The position numbers and the translations under genes are program-made. DNA of 7,922 nucleotides. It comes from Candidatus Jorgensenbacteria bacterium RIFCSPLOWO2_12_FULL_42_11. GTDB taxonomy: Bacteria > Patescibacteriota > Minisyncoccia > UBA6257 > MFKM01. The first letter of the stretch is position 1. Each line of letters starts with the position of its first letter. The stretch lies in the NCBI GenBank assembly GCA_001779575.1, contig MFKM01000010.1:2314-10235 (forward strand). The letters run 5' to 3'. This document shows, piece after piece, positions 6,400 through 7,922 of this stretch. Below the pieces are notes generated by a model. The model saw only the letters and a list, made by a program, of their open reading frames with translations. It had not been told where the DNA came from and did not search any database.

Positions 6400-6486
6400 C
6401 TCGCGCTTTTTCAGGATTAAATAATTGAAAAATCCAAGAATTTCAGAAAATTTTTTTAAATAATCTTATTCTTAATAAAGCGCGGG
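6400..6486 (+). repeat. GC-rich inverted repeat between 16S and the response regulator
   Basis: CTCGCGCTTT (6400-6409) can pair with AAAGCGCGGG (6477-6486) over 10 positions, one of them U-G, around an AT-rich interior. The interior has a smaller TTTTTCA/TGAAAAA pair (6407-6413/6426-6432) and a T7 run at 6451-6457. It could end the rRNA transcript or shape the response regulator leader, since it closes 10 nt before that ATG. I saw no convincing promoter in 6351-6496. Confidence 0.4.
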
Positions 6487-6496
6487 GTTTAACAAA

Positions 6497-6871
6497 ATGA
6501 ATTCGCAAAAAAATATTCTTTTGGTTGAAGACGAGCAATTTCTGGCTAATCTTCTGAAAATTCGTTTGGGGAAAGAAGGCTTTATTATTTCTCACGCCAA
6601 AGACGGCCAAGAAGCCGCGGAAATAATCAAAAAATCAAAATTTGATTTGGTTTTGCTTGACATTATTTTGCCTAAAATATCCGGTTTTGAGATATTGGGA
6701 ATGATTCGCGCCGATTCCCAGCTGTCCGGCGTTCCGGTGATTATTATTTCTAACCTGGGACAGGAAAATGATATTGACCGAGGCCGATCCTTGGGCGCGG
6801 TGGAATATATCGTTAAAGCCAAAGTTTCCATTGACGAACTAATCGGACAAGTCAAAAAAATCTTAAAATAA
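6497..6871 (+). CDS. Single-domain response regulator (CheY/PilH-like receiver)
   Basis: A 124-aa stand-alone receiver domain with no output domain. The acidic pocket is E11-D12 in ILLVEDE, the phospho-acceptor is D55 in FDLVLLDIILPKISG, the switch residue is S85 in VIIISN, and K107 in YIVKAK is the likely conserved lysine (the usual KP is KA here). Such proteins take phosphate from a histidine kinase and act by binding a partner protein. No kinase gene lies in the window. It follows the 16S gene by about 150 nt and precedes pilin and pilus ATPase genes, so control of pilus function, as by PilG/PilH, is a reasonable inference but not shown. The upstream sequence is GCGGGGTTTAACAAA; the GGGG is not a standard SD. 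Confidence 0.9.
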   Translation: MNSQKNILLVEDEQFLANLLKIRLGKEGFIISHAKDGQEAAEIIKKSKFDLVLLDIILPKISGFEILGMIRADSQLSGVPVIIISNLGQENDIDRGRSLGAVEYIVKAKVSIDELIGQVKKILK

Positions 6872-6891
6872 ATAGAATCGGCAGTTGTCCA

Positions 6892-6930
6892 CAGGTTTTC
6901 AATTACCTGATTAAAGAAGTTTGCTATAAT
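6892..6930 (+). promoter_or_regulatory. Extended -10 promoter of the pilin gene with overlapping dyad
   Basis: TGCTATAAT (6922-6930) is a perfect -10 with the extended TGn motif. A weak -35, TTACCT (6903-6908), lies 16 nt upstream. The dyad CAGGT-N8-ACCTG (6892-6909) covers the -35 region and could be an operator. Transcription would begin near 6937, giving a leader of about 65 nt. Confidence 0.65.
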
Positions 6931-6963
6931 TAAACTAATAAAAAAAGGTCGAAAAAATACCAC

Positions 6964-6999
6964 GGTAATTACTGTAATTACGGTAATTGCTGTAATCAA
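6964..6999 (+). repeat. Four tandem 9-nt repeats before the pilin start codon
   Basis: GGTAATTAC, TGTAATTAC, GGTAATTGC and TGTAATCAA follow each other without gaps and end 4 nt before the ATG. The first two contain the 8-nt palindrome GTAATTAC. Units 1 and 3, and units 2 and 4, are most alike, so an 18-nt unit duplicated once is an equal description. They lie within the predicted untranslated leader, where an SD would usually sit. Confidence 0.85.
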
Positions 7000-7003
7000 A
7001 ATA

Positions 7004-7564
7004 ATGAAAAAAGGTTTTACTTTAATTGAATTATTAATCGTTATCGCCATCTTGGCGATTTTAGCCACCACGGTGGTTTTGGTTTTGAATCCGGCTCAGA
7101 TTTTGGCCCAGGCCAGAGATTCTCAAAGAATTTCTGACTTAAGCAGCGTCAAGAGCGCCATTGCTTTATACTTGGCGACCGCTACCTCAACAGCTGGTTT
7201 CTCAACGGCTACAAACTGCAATATTGCCGCTTGTAACAACCCTGGTCCGTTCACTACCGCTCCAACTGTTGATCCCGATGTGGCTGTTGATGGCACGGGC
7301 TGGATGTCCACTGATTTAAGAGGAACGAGCGGCGGGTCTTCGTTAAGCGCTTTGCCGACGGATCCCACTAATAGCACTACTTTTTATTATTCTTATAAAG
7401 GAGCCGCCGCTTTAACCTTTAAATTGGCTGGCCGATTAGAAAGCGCTAAATACGGACCTATGATGACCGCCGATGGAGGCATCAGAAATACCTGCGCTCA
7501 ATATCCTCCGGTAGTTACGGACACGACCTGCTATTACGAAATAGGCACCGATGTATCTCTTTAA
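7004..7564 (+). CDS. Type IV pilin / pseudopilin precursor
   Basis: Structural subunit of a type IV pilus-like fibre, 186 aa. It opens MKKGFTLIELLIVIAILAIL: a short basic leader, a prepilin peptidase site after G4, F5 as first mature residue and the conserved glutamate at mature position 5 (E9). The hydrophobic alpha-1 helix spans about 6-28, followed by an amphipathic helix to about 58. The globular part is rich in Ser, Thr and Gly, with LPTDPTN (117-123), FYYSY and KLAGRLESAKYG. Four cysteines (C72, C77, C164, C176) could form two disulfides, the last pair resembling a D-region loop. The start is fixed by the leader peptide. No SD is present; instead four 9-nt repeats precede the ATG. It has its own promoter and a downstream hairpin terminator. 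Fibre type (adhesion, motility or DNA uptake) cannot be told. Confidence 0.92.
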   Translation: MKKGFTLIELLIVIAILAILATTVVLVLNPAQILAQARDSQRISDLSSVKSAIALYLATATSTAGFSTATNCNIAACNNPGPFTTAPTVDPDVAVDGTGWMSTDLRGTSGGSSLSALPTDPTNSTTFYYSYKGAAALTFKLAGRLESAKYGPMMTADGGIRNTCAQYPPVVTDTTCYYEIGTDVSL

Positions 7565-7612
7565 GTTTTCCCGTTTGAAAGATTTGTTTTTGTTGGGAAT
7601 TTTGTCTTAACT

Positions 7613-7643
7613 AAATCCCGCCCCTTTTGAAGGGACGGGATTT
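7613..7643 (+). terminator. Hairpin terminator after the pilin gene
   Basis: AAATCCCG (7613-7620) pairs with CGGGATTT (7636-7643), with CCCTT/AAGGG (7622-7626/7630-7634) inside, giving about 13 bp around one mismatch. It is the most GC-rich stem between genes here. The trailing sequence TTTGGTTTAAT is only a weak U-tract, so termination may be partial. Confidence 0.65.
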
Positions 7644-7664
7644 GGTTTAATAATCAAAACAATC

Positions 7665-7673
7665 TGTTATAAT
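7665..7673 (+). promoter_or_regulatory. Extended -10 promoter of the pilB-like gene
   Basis: TGTTATAAT is a perfect -10 with extended TGn motif, followed by TAAG. No good -35 is seen, which the extended -10 can offset. It closely matches the pilin promoter (TGCTATAATTAA), so the two genes may share control. The start would be about 15 nt before the ATG. Confidence 0.6.
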
Positions 7674-7696
7674 TAAGATATTAAATTTTTTAAAAC

Positions 7697-7922
7697 ATGC
7701 TTTCTCTCCCCGTTTCAAAATTAAAGAAACTTATAATTGACGAAGGCCTAATCAAGCCCGAGGAATTTGATCGGTTGATTTTAGAAGCCGAAAGCAAAAA
7801 ACAAAATCTGATAGACCTTCTGATTTCGCAGGGTTTTGTCACTAAGGATTATTTCTATGATATTTTGACGAAATCTTTAAAAGTAGAAAGGGTTTATTTA
7901 AGGAATCAAAAAATTGACGAGG
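7697..7922 (+). CDS. pilB: Probable type IV pilus assembly ATPase, N-terminus only (PilB/GspE family)
   Basis: Only the first 75 residues lie in the window. They resemble the N-terminal MshEN/T2SSE_N domain: MLSLPVSKLKKLIIDEGLIK, then PEEFDRLILEAE, LIDLLISQGFVTKDYFYDIL and a hydrophobic segment reaching the edge. The pattern of two short helical repeats with LLxxxGFVTxxxxxxIL is typical of PilB/GspE proteins, which power pilus extension from the cytoplasmic face of the membrane. The Walker A and B motifs that would prove an ATPase lie outside. Position right after a pilin gene supports the call. MshEN domains also occur on other proteins (some glycosyltransferases and receivers), so the symbol is provisional. 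The start has no SD; the 15 nt before it are A/T-rich. Confidence 0.65.
   Translation, partial: MLSLPVSKLKKLIIDEGLIKPEEFDRLILEAESKKQNLIDLLISQGFVTKDYFYDILTKSLKVERVYLRNQKIDE

Noticed and set aside
6885..6893. TTGTCCACA resembles a DnaA box (one mismatch to TTATCCACA).
   Set aside because: It is a single copy with no cluster, no dnaA or dnaN nearby and no AT-rich unwinding region of note; chance is enough.

Overview
The window looks like a chromosomal segment of a Candidate Phyla Radiation (Patescibacteria) bacterium. The 16S rRNA is highly divergent, carries an intron with a LAGLIDADG homing endonuclease, and stands apart from any 23S gene. It mismatches several broad-range primer sites. The genes are AT-rich, start without Shine-Dalgarno (SD) sequences, and include a CPR-style type IV pilin. 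I cannot fix the phylum by eye; Parcubacteria or Microgenomates relatives are guesses. Stops are TAA or TAG, and no in-frame UGA was seen, so the standard code fits.

Left third (1-3765, minus strand): a compact four-gene unit, read right to left. It runs bL31 (rpmE), bL25 (rplY/ctc), a membrane-anchored coiled-coil protein ending in a lytic transglycosylase domain, and phosphoglycerate mutase gpmI, which is cut by the window edge. Gaps are 13, 23 and 23 nt, so one transcript is likely. Its promoter lies back to back with the 16S promoter, and the two -35 hexamers overlap on the sequence CTTGACAAG.

Middle (3738-6400): the 16S rRNA gene with a strong promoter, a boxA-like leader and a 24-bp processing stem enclosing the whole gene. 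An 851-nt group I-like intron (5043-5893) with a two-motif LAGLIDADG protein interrupts helix 34 near E. coli position 1060. A separate 103-nt hairpin insertion (4355-4457) enlarges helix 17. Helix 45 is intact, but the sequence after it has no CCTCC anti-SD. None of the eight protein starts in the window has a recognisable SD. Together these suggest that SD-independent initiation is the normal mode here.

Right third (6400-7922, plus strand): a single-domain response regulator, a type IV pilin precursor, and the N-terminus of a probable PilB/GspE ATPase. The latter two have their own extended -10 promoters (TGnTATAATTAA). Four tandem 9-nt repeats sit directly before the pilin start codon. No 23S, 5S or tRNA gene follows the 16S gene within the window.
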